Assembly (NCBI RefSeq): GCF_003634455.1
Contig: NZ_RBLC01000001.1
Location: 682,001 to 746,000, forward strand
Length of the DNA stretch: 64,000 nucleotides
DNA from: Flavobacterium endophyticum
Lineage (GTDB): Bacteria > Bacteroidota > Bacteroidia > Flavobacteriales > Flavobacteriaceae
Direction: 5' to 3'
Part shown: positions 1 to 8,325 of the stretch, one piece after another
Numbering within the stretch: the first letter of the stretch is position 1
Layout of the letters: each line of letters begins with the position of its first letter
Notes under the pieces: model-generated
What the model saw: the letters and a program-made list of their open reading frames with translations, nothing else
Told to the model about the DNA's origin: nothing
Database searches by the model: none
Program-made: the position numbers and the translations under genes

Positions 1-1
1 A

Positions 2-223
2 AAGGTTTATTTTTCTTTCGAAATAGGACAGCGAAAGCCAGAACCGGAAGCCTTTAACTATATTATCAACAAGCACGAATTATCACCTAAGCGCACTTTA
101 TTTGTAGACGACAGGAAAACCAATACGGATGTTGCGGAAAGCCTTGGCTTCCAAGTTTGGAATCTACAGGTCGGCGAAGAAGATGTGGTAGACTTGTTCG
201 ATAAAAAAATCATTTCTTTATAG
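2..223 (+). CDS. HAD-superfamily hydrolase, C-terminal fragment (cut by window edge)
   Basis: Only the last 73 codons are present; the reading frame is open to the left edge. The fragment contains the end of a haloacid-dehalogenase-type phosphatase fold. A Lys-Pro-Glu-Pro segment near the start matches motif III, where the conserved lysine sits, and the sequence Phe-Val-Asp-Asp followed by Asn-Thr-Asp-Val-Ala matches motif IV, which carries the Mg2+-binding aspartates. Subfamily and substrate cannot be told without the N-terminal nucleophile motif and cap domain. The stop codon lies two bases before the TTG start of the next gene, so the two are probably co-transcribed. Confidence 0.75.
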   Translation, partial: KVYFSFEIGQRKPEPEAFNYIINKHELSPKRTLFVDDRKTNTDVAESLGFQVWNLQVGEEDVVDLFDKKIISL

Positions 224-225
224 GT

Positions 226-837
226 TTGGAAATAAAAGACACTTATAGGACGCTTGACTTTCCTTCGGAAGAAGTTTTATACAAAGAAAAAAACAGCAAG
301 TTTTTCGGCTATGCCTTCCCGATTTCTTCAGAAGAACAAGCAAAAGATTTTCTTGACGACTTACGCAAACAACACCATTCCGCAAGACATTGGTGTTATG
401 CCTTCCAACTCGGAACAGAAAAAATTCATTTAAGGGCCAATGATGACGGCGAACCTAGTAATAGTGCCGGAATGCCTATTTACGGACAGATTCAATCTTT
501 TGAAATCACGAATGTTTTAGTTGTAGTTGTACGCTATTTTGGAGGCGTAAAATTGGGAGTTGGAGGCTTGATTTCAGCCTATAGAACTGCCGCCCAAATG
601 GCTTTGGAAGCTTCTGAAATCATAGAAAAAACTATCGACATCCACTATTTAGTTTCTTTTGACTACAAAAACATGAACAAGGTGATGCGGGTCATCAAAG
701 AAAAAAACCTTGACATTGTTTCCCAAAAAATGGAAATGAGCTGTGAAATTGAACTAAAAACTCGAAAAAAAAATGCCGAAATGGTATTCGACATTTTTTC
801 AAATTTATATGAAATCAGCATTAAATTGAAAGAATAA
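226..837 (+). CDS. YigZ/IMPACT family protein (UPF0029)
   Basis: A 203-aa protein of the YigZ/IMPACT family. It has the family core with a His-Ser-Ala-Arg-His segment (around residues 50-54), a Gly-Glu-Pro-x-Asn-Ser-Ala-Gly stretch (75-82) and the Val-Val-Val-Arg-Tyr-Phe-Gly-Gly-Val-Lys-Leu-Gly signature (about 101-112), followed by a ferredoxin-like C-terminal domain. Family members are cytosolic and proposed to act in translation control; the bacterial role is not settled. The start must be TTG at 226: an in-frame stop lies at 202-204 and no ATG occurs before the middle of the protein. It follows the HAD gene by two bases, pointing to translational coupling. Confidence 0.88.
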   Translation: MEIKDTYRTLDFPSEEVLYKEKNSKFFGYAFPISSEEQAKDFLDDLRKQHHSARHWCYAFQLGTEKIHLRANDDGEPSNSAGMPIYGQIQSFEITNVLVVVVRYFGGVKLGVGGLISAYRTAAQMALEASEIIEKTIDIHYLVSFDYKNMNKVMRVIKEKNLDIVSQKMEMSCEIELKTRKKNAEMVFDIFSNLYEISIKLKE

Positions 838-860
838 ATTACAAAAATGCGAATTCAATA

Positions 861-1271
861 TTATTCTTCAATAAACGCTAAAAGTTTCTCAACAACATAA
901 CTTGGAGGAAGGGTCGGACGCCCTGTTTTCATGTCCACAAATACTAACACAGAATTGCCGATTGTTAATAACTCATTTTCTTCGTTATAGATTTCGTAGT
1001 CAAATTCTATCTTGACAGAAGTCTGGCTTTTAAAGATTGTCTTTACCCGAATCAAATCGTCATAACGCGCCGGTTTTTTGTAATTCATGGAAAGTGAAAC
1101 TACTGGAAGCATGATTCCGTTCTCTTCCATCCATTTATAAGAAAGGCCAAGGTTTCTGAGCCATTCCACGCGACCCATCTCAAAATATTGGGCATAATTG
1201 CCATGATAAACAACTCCCATTTGGTCCGTTTCGGCATAGCGAACCCGTACTTTAAATTCATATTCTCGCAT
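861..1271 (-). CDS. Acyl-CoA thioesterase, YbgC/4HBT hot-dog family
   Basis: A 136-aa single hot-dog-fold thioesterase. The N-terminal signature Tyr-Ala-Glu-Thr-Asp-Gln-Met-Gly-Val-Val-Tyr-His-Gly-Asn-Tyr places the catalytic Asp at residue 16. Length and motif fit the YbgC/FadM-type cytosolic enzymes that hydrolyse acyl-CoA thioesters; the substrate chain length is not readable from sequence. It is transcribed towards the YigZ gene and divergently from dnaA, sharing the roughly 200-bp spacer with it. The ATG at 1271 has no Shine-Dalgarno sequence, normal for this phylum. Confidence 0.9.
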   Translation of the reverse strand: MREYEFKVRVRYAETDQMGVVYHGNYAQYFEMGRVEWLRNLGLSYKWMEENGIMLPVVSLSMNYKKPARYDDLIRVKTIFKSQTSVKIEFDYEIYNEENELLTIGNSVLVFVDMKTGRPTLPPSYVVEKLLAFIEE

Positions 1272-1471
1272 GTCTTTTTTCAGTTTAAATTTAAGGTTAA
1301 GACAATGTTTTTATACTGTGTACTTACAACAATATTTTTACAAAATCAACATGTAATTAATTTTTTTTTACAGATTTTTGTCACATATTTGTTCTCCCGA
1401 AGAAGTTACGAAAGATGCACTTTTTCTTTTGTAGGATTTACTTTAAAAAACATAATAATTTATCTTAATAT
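1272..1471. other. Intergenic spacer between divergent thioesterase and dnaA genes
   Basis: This 200-bp AT-rich spacer must hold the promoters of both divergent genes. I found no exact TAnnTTTG box in good context and no TTATCCACA-type DnaA boxes, so I see no direct sign of an origin or of DnaA autoregulation here. Confidence 0.5.
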
Positions 1472-2899
1472 ATGAACAAAACTGCGCAATCGGTATGGGA
1501 AAATTGTCTCTCATTTATAAAGGACAACATTCAAGATCAAGCCTACAAAACTTGGTTTGAACCAATTAAATCGGTTGAGCTAACAGACAATGCTTTATAT
1601 ATTCAAGTTCCTAGTAAATTTTTCTATGAATGGCTAGAAGAACACTACGTTAAATTATTAAAAGTTGCGTTGACAAAAGAACTTGGAAAAAACGCAAAGT
1701 TACTGTATAAAATCAAAATGGAAAACACTTATGGCAACAAACAGCCGTTTACGGAACAATTGCCAAGTGCTCATCGTTCTCCTGTAAAAGCTCAGGATGT
1801 CGACGTTCCATTGCAAAATAAAAATCCAGAGTTAAAAAATCCTTTTATCATTCCTGGAATCAGAAACGTAAAAATTGAATCACAACTAAATGCGAATTAC
1901 AGTTTTGATAATTTTCTTGAAGGTGATTCGAACCGATTAGCGCGTTCTGCGGGTATGGCTGTTGCCAACAAGCCGGGCGGAACTTCCTTTAATCCGTTGT
2001 TGATTTTTGGAGGCGTTGGTTTAGGAAAAACGCATTTAGCGCACGCTATTGGTGTTGAGATCAAAGACAAATATCCTGAAAAGACCGTACTTTATATTTC
2101 TGCCGAAATTTTCACGCAGCAATATATCGACTCGGTAAAGAAAAATACACGTAACGACTTTATTCATTTTTATCAATTAATTGATGTCTTGATTATAGAC
2201 GACGTGCAATTCTTATCTGGAAAGACAGGAACGCAAGACGTATTTTTCCACATTTTCAACTACCTGCACCAAAACGGAAAACAAGTCATCCTTACTTCCG
2301 ACAAGGCTCCGGTAGACATGCAAGATATCGAGCAGCGATTGCTTTCGCGTTTCAAGTGGGGACTTTCAGCCGAATTGCACCAGCCTGATTACGAAACAAG
2401 GATTTCTATCTTAAAAAATATCCTGTACCGTGATGGCGTTGAAGTTCCGGAAGAAATCATTGAATATGTAGCTAGAAATATCAAATCGAATGTCCGTGAA
2501 TTAGAAGGAGCTATTATTTCCTTGATTGCACAGTCTTCTTTCAACAAAAAAGAAGTGACTTTAGATTTGGCAAAACAGGTTGTAGAAAAATTCGTAAAAA
2601 ACGTAAAGCGCGAAATTTCAATCGATTATATCCAAAAAGTAGTTTCAGATTATTTCCAATTGGATTTGGACATGCTTCAATCAAAAACAAGAAAGCGCCA
2701 TGTGGTACAAGCCAGACAGCTAGCCATGTTTTTCGCTAAAAAATACACAAAAGCCTCTTTAGCCAATATCGGATCTCAAATTGGAGACCGCGATCACGCA
2801 ACCGTATTACATGCCTGCAAGACCGTTGACAATCTAGTTTCGACAGACAAACAGTTTAAGAAATTTGTTGACGATATCAATAAGAAATTATCTTTATAA
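1472..2899 (+). CDS. dnaA: Chromosomal replication initiator protein DnaA
   Basis: A 475-aa DnaA with all four domains. Domain I (about 1-85) mediates helicase loading and self-contact, and residues ~86-135 form the variable linker. The AAA+ ATPase starts near 140, with Walker A Gly-Gly-Val-Gly-Leu-Gly-Lys-Thr at 180-187 and Walker B Val-Leu-Ile-Ile-Asp-Asp at 239-244. The C-terminal helix-turn-helix carries the DnaA-box-binding signature Asp-Arg-Asp-His-Ala-Thr at 439-444. It initiates replication by melting oriC and helps load DnaB. Unlike the classic dnaA-dnaN-recF order, it is followed by a phosphatase and a methyltransferase, common in Bacteroidota where dnaA is not always next to the origin. 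The ATG at 1472 is preceded by an AT-rich leader without a Shine-Dalgarno sequence. Confidence 0.98.
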   Translation: MNKTAQSVWENCLSFIKDNIQDQAYKTWFEPIKSVELTDNALYIQVPSKFFYEWLEEHYVKLLKVALTKELGKNAKLLYKIKMENTYGNKQPFTEQLPSAHRSPVKAQDVDVPLQNKNPELKNPFIIPGIRNVKIESQLNANYSFDNFLEGDSNRLARSAGMAVANKPGGTSFNPLLIFGGVGLGKTHLAHAIGVEIKDKYPEKTVLYISAEIFTQQYIDSVKKNTRNDFIHFYQLIDVLIIDDVQFLSGKTGTQDVFFHIFNYLHQNGKQVILTSDKAPVDMQDIEQRLLSRFKWGLSAELHQPDYETRISILKNILYRDGVEVPEEIIEYVARNIKSNVRELEGAIISLIAQSSFNKKEVTLDLAKQVVEKFVKNVKREISIDYIQKVVSDYFQLDLDMLQSKTRKRHVVQARQLAMFFAKKYTKASLANIGSQIGDRDHATVLHACKTVDNLVSTDKQFKKFVDDINKKLSL

Positions 2900-2950
2900 G
2901 AATTCAGAACCTTCTGAAATCTAAAATCTGATAACCTACATTTTACAATT

Positions 2951-3418
2951 ATGCCTGTAAAAATCTTGATGGTCTGCCTCGGAAACATCTGCCGTTCGCC
3001 TTTGGCAGAAGGAATTTTACAATCAAAACTCCCTCGAGACAAATTCCTCGTAGATTCAGCCGGAACTGGCAATTGGCATGTGGGCAAGCAACCCGACTCT
3101 CGTTCTATAGCCATTGCAAAACTAAAAGGACTTGATATCTCAAGGCAGAAAGGGAGATTATTTACAACAAAAGATTTTGAAACCAACGATTATATTTTTG
3201 TAATGGACAATTCCAATTATAAAGATGTGATCCGATTGGCTCCAAACGCAGAAGCAAAATCAAAAGTCAGCTTGATTCTCAACGAACTTTTTCCTGACGA
3301 AAATGTAGACGTCCCTGATCCGTATTTTGGATTGGAAGACGGATTCGCAAATGTATATGGAATGCTGGACGAAGTCTGCGACATCATAGCTGAAAAACTT
3401 ATAGCAAAACATCAATGA
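2951..3418 (+). CDS. Low-molecular-weight protein-tyrosine phosphatase
   Basis: A 155-aa cytosolic LMW-PTP. The P-loop Cys-Leu-Gly-Asn-Ile-Cys-Arg-Ser sits at residues 9-16, giving nucleophile Cys9 and phosphate-binding Arg15; the general acid is Asp123 in the Asp-Pro-Tyr-Phe motif. It dephosphorylates phosphotyrosine, often on bacterial tyrosine kinases controlling polysaccharide export, but no such kinase is nearby, so the target is unknown. Its stop overlaps the start of the next gene by four bases (ATGA), indicating translational coupling with the methyltransferase. Confidence 0.94.
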   Translation: MPVKILMVCLGNICRSPLAEGILQSKLPRDKFLVDSAGTGNWHVGKQPDSRSIAIAKLKGLDISRQKGRLFTTKDFETNDYIFVMDNSNYKDVIRLAPNAEAKSKVSLILNELFPDENVDVPDPYFGLEDGFANVYGMLDEVCDIIAEKLIAKHQ

Positions 3419-4131
3419 AAATCCTAGGAAAATTATACCTGATCCCAACCACTCTTGGCGAAAGCGATCCGATGGACGTATTGCCTCAGACCGTTAAAAG
3501 AGCCATAGACTTCATTGATTATTATATTGTAGAAAACGAAAAAACAGCCAGAAAATCTATCAAAGCTGTCCATCCTGAAAAGAAACAGCCCGATTTAAAA
3601 ATCAGCTTGCTAAACAAACATACGGAAGTCAAAGAACACGCCCAAATGATTGCTCCTTGCCTTCAAGGAATCAATGTCGGGCTAATGTCAGAAGCCGGAT
3701 GTCCGGGTGTTGCCGATCCAGGTGCTGCCATCGTCAAAATTGCGCATGAAAAAGGAATTCAGGTTGTTCCGCTTGTAGGCCCTTCTTCTATCTTATTAGC
3801 TCTTATGGGTTCAGGGATGAACGGACAGAGCTTTGCCTTTAACGGTTATCTTCCGATTGATAAATCGGAGAAGAAATCCGCCTTAAAAAATTTAGAAAAA
3901 CTATCGCACGACAAAAACCAGTCGCAGCTTTTTATAGAAACACCTTATAGAAACAACAAACTTTTAGAAGACATTCTTCAGACTTTACAGCCGAACACAC
4001 ATTTGTGCATCGCATGTGATATTACCCTACCGACTGAGTACATCAAGACTTTAAGAGTAGCGGATTGGAAAAAAACAAAAGTCGATTTGCACAACCGACC
4101 TTGTATTTTTATCATTCATAAAATGTATTAG
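3415..4131 (+). CDS. SAM-dependent methyltransferase, tetrapyrrole-methylase fold (RsmI-like)
   Basis: A 238-aa protein of the tetrapyrrole (corrin/porphyrin) methylase superfamily closest in architecture to RsmI, the 16S rRNA 2'-O-ribose methyltransferase. It begins with the Gly-Lys-Leu-Tyr-Leu-Ile-Pro-Thr-Thr-Leu-Gly segment, continues with a Glu-Ala-Gly-Cys-Pro-Gly-Val-Ala-Asp-Pro-Gly loop (near residues 93-103), the conserved SAM-site region, and a Val-Gly-Pro-Ser-Ser motif. It is shorter than E. coli RsmI (about 286 aa) and lacks its C-terminal extension. This short form is common in Bacteroidota, so its exact rRNA target is inferred. Confidence 0.82.
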   Translation: MKILGKLYLIPTTLGESDPMDVLPQTVKRAIDFIDYYIVENEKTARKSIKAVHPEKKQPDLKISLLNKHTEVKEHAQMIAPCLQGINVGLMSEAGCPGVADPGAAIVKIAHEKGIQVVPLVGPSSILLALMGSGMNGQSFAFNGYLPIDKSEKKSALKNLEKLSHDKNQSQLFIETPYRNNKLLEDILQTLQPNTHLCIACDITLPTEYIKTLRVADWKKTKVDLHNRPCIFIIHKMY

Positions 4132-4149
4132 GCTAAAATAGATCTAAAT

Positions 4150-4186
4150 AAAAAAGGAAGACTGACAAAATCAATCTTCCTTTTTT
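4150..4186. terminator. Bidirectional intrinsic terminator
   Basis: A 12-bp A-rich/T-rich stem (4150-4161 with 4175-4186) is extended by a short inner TGA/TCA pairing, with T-runs on both strands. It lies between the convergent methyltransferase and lysozyme-like genes and can serve both. Confidence 0.85.
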
Positions 4187-4206
4187 ATTTTAAGCAAATC
4201 TGACGA

Positions 4207-4848
4207 TTAGTTCAGCTTCACCTTTGCGTTCATATTGGCAATGATATGCGAAGTATCATACCCTCCAAATAGTTTAAAATAACTTTTCATTGAAGTACCA
4301 AAACCATCTTTGAATTTGCGTCTTCCGTTGCTATTCAGATAGCTTTTTACAGAACCTGCGCCGCCCAAATGTGCTGCAGCCAAGATTCCAGATTCAGTAA
4401 TTTTTACGCCGTTGATAATCTTTCCTTCAAATTTTTCAATTTCTGCCGCAAGCTGTGCTTTGTTGATAGAAAGCAATGCTTTGAAAGCTTTTTCTTGAAG
4501 TCTTGGACTATTCAGGAATTCTACTTTGCTTTTAATTCCTATAGAACGCAAGGCAGACATACCAAATTGGTATTTTCCCATGTATCCGAAAGAATTAACT
4601 AACTTGTATTGGCCTTGAGATTCTCTGATGGCGATTGCCTGTTTAAAGCCGGTGTACGATTTCCCTGTGTAAGGAAGTTCTAGATTAACATATTGGCTTT
4701 CATCTTGTGTGGGAACGGTGCAAATGATTTCTTCATCTTCTCCTACATAAAACCAAGAGTTTTTTTCTGATTCTTTAGATGTAAAACCTAAAGTAATGAA
4801 TGCGACTGAGACTATCAGACCCGCAAAAAAGTAACATTTTTTTATCAT
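4207..4848 (-). CDS. Exported lysozyme/transglycosylase-like protein
   Basis: A 213-aa protein with an N-terminal hydrophobic signal or anchor (about residues 4-21) and a C-terminal lysozyme-like core. The segment Ala-Ile-Arg-Glu-Ser-Gln-Gly-Gln-Tyr (73-81) followed by Gly-Tyr-Met-Gly-Lys-Tyr-Gln-Phe-Gly resembles the catalytic-Glu region of Slt/goose-type lytic enzymes, with Glu76 the likely catalytic residue. A later Ala-Ala-Ala-His-Leu-Gly-Gly-Ala-Gly segment is also typical. Likely role: periplasmic peptidoglycan cleavage. Relatives in flavobacteria are often labelled as LysM or peptidoglycan-binding proteins, but I see no LysM repeat. A TATATTTG -7-like box lies at 4896-4903 upstream. 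Confidence 0.65.
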   Translation of the reverse strand: MIKKCYFFAGLIVSVAFITLGFTSKESEKNSWFYVGEDEEIICTVPTQDESQYVNLELPYTGKSYTGFKQAIAIRESQGQYKLVNSFGYMGKYQFGMSALRSIGIKSKVEFLNSPRLQEKAFKALLSINKAQLAAEIEKFEGKIINGVKITESGILAAAHLGGAGSVKSYLNSNGRRKFKDGFGTSMKSYFKLFGGYDTSHIIANMNAKVKLN

Positions 4849-4945
4849 AAATTTGATTTCTCAAGCCCTGTCACCATCTTGAAATTTCTACGGAGCAAAT
4901 ATACGACAAATAATATGAATCTGAAAATCAGGCTGTTAATGTTTT

Positions 4946-5860
4946 CTAAAAATAGACGAAGTGCCATTTTATACCGCCTAACTCCCTGAATTCTAAAGTC
5001 GGGGCAGGAACTTTCACAGAATTAAAAATGGAGAAAAGTGTCTTTAAAAAGTGAGAATTGGTGTTAATTTTAGTCAAGTCAACATCCAAACTCAGGTAAA
5101 ATTGTCTTGTTCTTTCCTTTTCAGGAAGAAAAATAGTGTTTACTAGCTCATCGTTTGCGGTAATCATTCCTTCACCTCCATAACCAACGGCAACATTCAG
5201 CCATTTCGGAATTTTTGACTCTTTAAAAAAGGAATGGATATTTGCCGAAAGCCAATACGTCTGTCCATTATAATCTTTCAAGATTTCTTCAGAAAAAGAA
5301 GCACCCAAAACATCAGGCCTTGCTTTAGCATACGGAGTCTGATGAAACGAGAATTTGGGAACAATGCGCTGCTCTTTCCATAGCAATTCTTGAGAAACGT
5401 ATAATGCGGTTCCAGAAGCATTTGCTGCAACATCACCCCAAGAAAATCCCCATTCAGAAGAATAACCATCTAGGATTTCAACAGCTGTCAGAAACACGAA
5501 ACCTGTCGTGGCGCCATAAATGAGCTGGTCTTTTTTAGAAACGCCGCTCCAATCCAAAAGCTCGGCTCCAAAACGGCCAATATGATAAGACGAATAGACA
5601 TGCCCGGCTTTGTCCATCTGCAGCCAATGGGCATTGTCATTTTTAAAATGGAAGCTTGATTTTTCGTAATCGCTATACCAAAGCTGATTCAATCCGACTA
5701 AAGCCCCGCCAATTGCTATGCTTTCTGAGATTACGACGGCATTTCTTCGGGGAATATTTAAACTATCAGATGGCTTGAGAAAATCCTGAAATTGATTTTG
5801 CGCCAAGCCATCTGAGACTATTAGAAAAAATAAAAAATATACTACTTTAGAGAATCTCAA
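4946..5860 (-). CDS. DUF2279 (YfiM-like) family protein
   Basis: A 304-aa exported protein. Residues 1-20 form a signal peptide ending in Ala-Gln. The DUF2279 region (about 50-155) contains a Met-Asp-Lys-Ala-Gly-His segment, a small-residue-rich hydrophobic helix (Gly-Ala-Thr-Thr-Gly-Phe) and an Asp-Gly-Tyr-Ser-Ser-Glu-Trp-Gly-Phe-Ser-Trp-Gly-Asp motif, all typical of the family. The C-terminal half appears rich in beta strands. Probable envelope location; the biochemical role of the family is unknown. It starts two bases after the mltG stop on the same strand, so they form an operon with a cell-wall flavour. Confidence 0.82.
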   Translation of the reverse strand: MRFSKVVYFLFFLIVSDGLAQNQFQDFLKPSDSLNIPRRNAVVISESIAIGGALVGLNQLWYSDYEKSSFHFKNDNAHWLQMDKAGHVYSSYHIGRFGAELLDWSGVSKKDQLIYGATTGFVFLTAVEILDGYSSEWGFSWGDVAANASGTALYVSQELLWKEQRIVPKFSFHQTPYAKARPDVLGASFSEEILKDYNGQTYWLSANIHSFFKESKIPKWLNVAVGYGGEGMITANDELVNTIFLPEKERTRQFYLSLDVDLTKINTNSHFLKTLFSIFNSVKVPAPTLEFRELGGIKWHFVYF

Positions 5861-5862
5861 AA

Positions 5863-6903
5863 CTATCTCTTGATTCCTTGTTTGTTAACCCAAGCCACAT
5901 ATTTCTGGCGATTTACTTCATGCTGTGCAGGAGTTACCGCAAACTCATGGTATCCAAAATTAGTAACACTGGCACAGAAATAAATATAATTGTGTTTTTC
6001 TGGGTTCAAGACCGCATCGATTGCCGTCACGTCGGGCATTGCAATCGGCCCAGGAGGCAATCCAGTGTTTCGATAGGTATTATAAGGAGAAACTGTCTCC
6101 AAGTCTTTGTACAAAACTCTTTTGATAACTCGGTCGAAATCATTGGCTTCTTTTTTAACAGCATAGATAACCGTCGGATCCGCTTCCAGCTTCATTCCGG
6201 ACTGCAGTCTGTTTAAATAGACACCTGCAACTCTAGGTCTTTCATCTGTTTTTACTGTTTCTTTATGCACGATTGAAGCCAAAGCTGAAACTTCAAGCGG
6301 CGTAAGATGTAATGCTTCAGCTTTTGCCTTTCTGTCAGCATTCCAAAAATTTCGGTATTCTTTTGCCATTCTATCGCGGAATTTTTCAGCAGATGTATTC
6401 CAGAAAAATTCATAGGAATTGGGAATAAACATGCTCAATACATTTTCTTCCGTAAATCCGTTTTCTTCTAAAAATGTCTTGTCTGTAAACGCTTTCATCA
6501 AAGACGTGCTGTCGGCTTCAATCTGAGAACCAATTCTTCCCGCAAAATCTTCTAATCTTTCTTGATTATTGAAAGCAATTTTTGTTTCTAAAGGTTGACG
6601 TAAAGAGTTGATAATATCGTTATTATTCATTCCTTTTTTCAAAAGAAATTTTCCTGCTTTTACATTGGTTACATACGATTTTTTCTCGGCAACCATTTTA
6701 AAGTTGTCCATGTTATCAATGTATGGCGCCACGATTTTCTCTACAGAGGCATAATCAGAATCGGTAGGAATATATACGAAAACTTCTTTTTCATCAAATT
6801 TTGTATTGGCAGAAAAAATCTTTCTGTAAAGCATATAGCCGTAAATAGACAAGGCAAGCACTAAAAGCACTGAAAATATGACAAGGATTTTTTTGATTTT
6901 CAC
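5863..6903 (-). CDS. mltG: Endolytic murein transglycosylase MltG
   Basis: A 346-aa inner-membrane enzyme with one transmembrane segment (about 6-25), a LysM-like region and a C-terminal YceG catalytic domain. Glu215, in the conserved segment Ile-Val-His-Lys-Glu-Thr, corresponds to the catalytic glutamate of the family, and the Arg-Val-Ala-Gly-Val-Tyr-Leu-Asn-Arg-Leu motif follows. It cleaves nascent glycan strands to set their length during cell-wall synthesis. It sits in a four-gene - strand run (dapF, GNAT, mltG, DUF2279) with short gaps, so supply of the diaminopimelate precursor and glycan processing may be co-expressed. Confidence 0.95.
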   Translation of the reverse strand: MKIKKILVIFSVLLVLALSIYGYMLYRKIFSANTKFDEKEVFVYIPTDSDYASVEKIVAPYIDNMDNFKMVAEKKSYVTNVKAGKFLLKKGMNNNDIINSLRQPLETKIAFNNQERLEDFAGRIGSQIEADSTSLMKAFTDKTFLEENGFTEENVLSMFIPNSYEFFWNTSAEKFRDRMAKEYRNFWNADRKAKAEALHLTPLEVSALASIVHKETVKTDERPRVAGVYLNRLQSGMKLEADPTVIYAVKKEANDFDRVIKRVLYKDLETVSPYNTYRNTGLPPGPIAMPDVTAIDAVLNPEKHNYIYFCASVTNFGYHEFAVTPAQHEVNRQKYVAWVNKQGIKR

Positions 6904-6920
6904 TTTGTAAATGTTTTTTT

Positions 6921-7454
6921 TTAAGATTGCTGATTGATTAACTGAAACATCGCTTCGTCTTTATAAACGCCGTCGATGAGATTCCATTGTTTTTTTATTC
7001 CGATTTTTTGAAAGCCAAAATTAGTAAAAAGCGTGATACTTGCTTCATTCTCGGGATTGATATTTGCAAACAACTGTTTTACGTTTAATTGCTTGAAAGA
7101 ATAATCTATTAGGAGTTCAAGTGCTTGTGAACCGATACCTTGATTTCTATTTCCTTCATCTTTGATAATAATTCCGATACCCGCACGATTATTTCTCGGA
7201 TCGTATTCGAATAAATCAATCAACCCTACCGCTTGAAAAGTATCATTTTTACAAATTGCCAAACGCAATTGTTTTGCCTCATAAATGTCTTGATGTGCAT
7301 TTTCGAGATATTGCCGGATGAGAAAACGACTGTATGGCGTCTGCGTATTGCTGAATTCCCATATCGATTCATCATTTTCAATCGCAAAGATAAACTCAAG
7401 ATCTTCAGGTTCTAGAGCACGCAGGTAGATGTTTTTTCCTTGCAGGGTTATCAT
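6921..7454 (-). CDS. GNAT-family N-acetyltransferase (RimJ/RimL-like)
   Basis: A 177-aa GNAT enzyme. It begins with the RimJ/RimL-like opening (Leu-Arg-Ala-Leu-Glu-Pro-Glu-Asp-Leu). The acetyl-CoA pyrophosphate-binding loop is the Asn-Arg-Asn-Gln-Gly-Ile-Gly-Ser-Gln-Ala segment near residues 121-130, followed by the Asn-Pro-Glu-Asn-Glu-Ala-Ser segment and a Gly-Phe-Gln-Lys-Ile-Gly turn. It acetylates an amino group, possibly a protein N-terminus or small molecule; the substrate cannot be inferred. It lies 22 bp downstream of dapF and 17 bp upstream of mltG. Confidence 0.85.
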   Translation of the reverse strand: MITLQGKNIYLRALEPEDLEFIFAIENDESIWEFSNTQTPYSRFLIRQYLENAHQDIYEAKQLRLAICKNDTFQAVGLIDLFEYDPRNNRAGIGIIIKDEGNRNQGIGSQALELLIDYSFKQLNVKQLFANINPENEASITLFTNFGFQKIGIKKQWNLIDGVYKDEAMFQLINQQS

Positions 7455-7476
7455 TCAGATTAAATTAGACGTTAGA

Positions 7477-8259
7477 TTAGACTGAAATATTTCCTTCAAA
7501 GACAAAGGTAGCTGGGCCTTTCAAGAAAACATCAACGTATTTCCCTTCAGTTGGAGTAAAAGAAACTTCGAGTTTTCCGCCTTCTACATTCAGGTTGACT
7601 TTATTAGATTCCGTCTTTCCCAAAGCTTTCATGGCTATGGCTACAGCTGTAGCGCCAGTTCCGCAAGAAAGCGTCTCATCTTCAACACCTCTTTCATAGG
7701 TTCTTAGTGAAAAAGTGTCAGCTGATTTTTGACTTACAAAATTAACGTTGCTTCCTGCCTTGCCATATAATTCGCCATATCGGATTGCCGCGCCTTTTTC
7801 TTTTACTTTGAAATGCTCAAGATCTTCTACCAATTGCACATGATGCGGCGAACCTGTATCTAAAAATACGTAATCATCTTCGATTCTGACTTCATCAACA
7901 TCTTTCATCTGCAAGGAAACAATTCCATCATCAGAAATAGTAGCATGATGCAGTCCGTCTGTGGCTATAAAAGTTGCTTTATTTTCGATAATCCCTAAGC
8001 TTTTTGCAAAAGCAACCAAGCATCGTCCTCCGTTACCGCACATGGAACTTTGATTACCATCAGAATTGTAATAGACCATTTTGAAGTCTGTCGAATTGTC
8101 ATTTTCTAAAAGAATCAATCCGTCAGCGCCTATTCCGAAACGTCTGTCGCAGAGGCTTTCTACCAGTTTGGTATTATTTTTGGAAAATACATCTTGACGA
8201 TTATCAATCATTATAAAGTCGTTCCCGGTTCCTTGATATTTATAGAAATTGATTTGCAT
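7477..8259 (-). CDS. dapF: Diaminopimelate epimerase
   Basis: A 260-aa DapF that interconverts LL- and meso-diaminopimelate in the lysine and peptidoglycan pathway. The two catalytic cysteines are visible: Cys74 in Met-Cys-Gly-Asn-Gly-Gly-Arg and Cys199 in Ser-Cys-Gly-Thr-Gly-Ala. Length and the N-terminal Gln-Gly-Thr-Gly-Asn-Asp-Phe segment match the family. It heads a - strand operon with a GNAT gene, mltG and a DUF2279 gene. A TACTTTTG -7-like box at 8326-8333 would give a leader of about 60 nt that contains a perfect 18-bp palindrome (8277-8315). Confidence 0.97.
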   Translation of the reverse strand: MQINFYKYQGTGNDFIMIDNRQDVFSKNNTKLVESLCDRRFGIGADGLILLENDNSTDFKMVYYNSDGNQSSMCGNGGRCLVAFAKSLGIIENKATFIATDGLHHATISDDGIVSLQMKDVDEVRIEDDYVFLDTGSPHHVQLVEDLEHFKVKEKGAAIRYGELYGKAGSNVNFVSQKSADTFSLRTYERGVEDETLSCGTGATAVAIAMKALGKTESNKVNLNVEGGKLEVSFTPTEGKYVDVFLKGPATFVFEGNISV

Positions 8260-8276
8260 TTCGAAATTTTATTTTA

Positions 8277-8315
8277 TTCAACCCTGTCAGAGTTAAGAAC
8301 TCTGACAGGGTTGAA
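8277..8315. repeat. Perfect 18-bp palindrome, REP-like, in the dapF/htrA divergent spacer
   Basis: Bases 8277-8294 and 8298-8315 are exact reverse complements separated by AAG; the arm core reads CCCTGTCAGAG. It lies between two divergent genes, so it cannot be an ordinary end-of-gene terminator, and neither arm is followed by a T-run. The GC-rich arm stands out in very AT-rich DNA. Similar CTGTCAG-type palindromes are, as I recall, dispersed in Flavobacterium genomes, which would make it a REP-like element. It would fold in the dapF leader about 18 nt from the start codon. Confidence 0.8.
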
Positions 8316-8325
8316 TTAATTACAA

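Noticed and set aside
1272..1471. Possible replication origin next to dnaA
   Set aside because: No cluster of DnaA boxes or AT-rich 13-mers was seen, and in Bacteroidota dnaA is often far from oriC. A whole-genome GC-skew plot would decide.
1188..1475. 95-aa + strand ORF overlapping the thioesterase and dnaA upstream region
   Set aside because: It lies mostly antisense to a clear thioesterase gene and runs across the dnaA leader; no protein-like composition.
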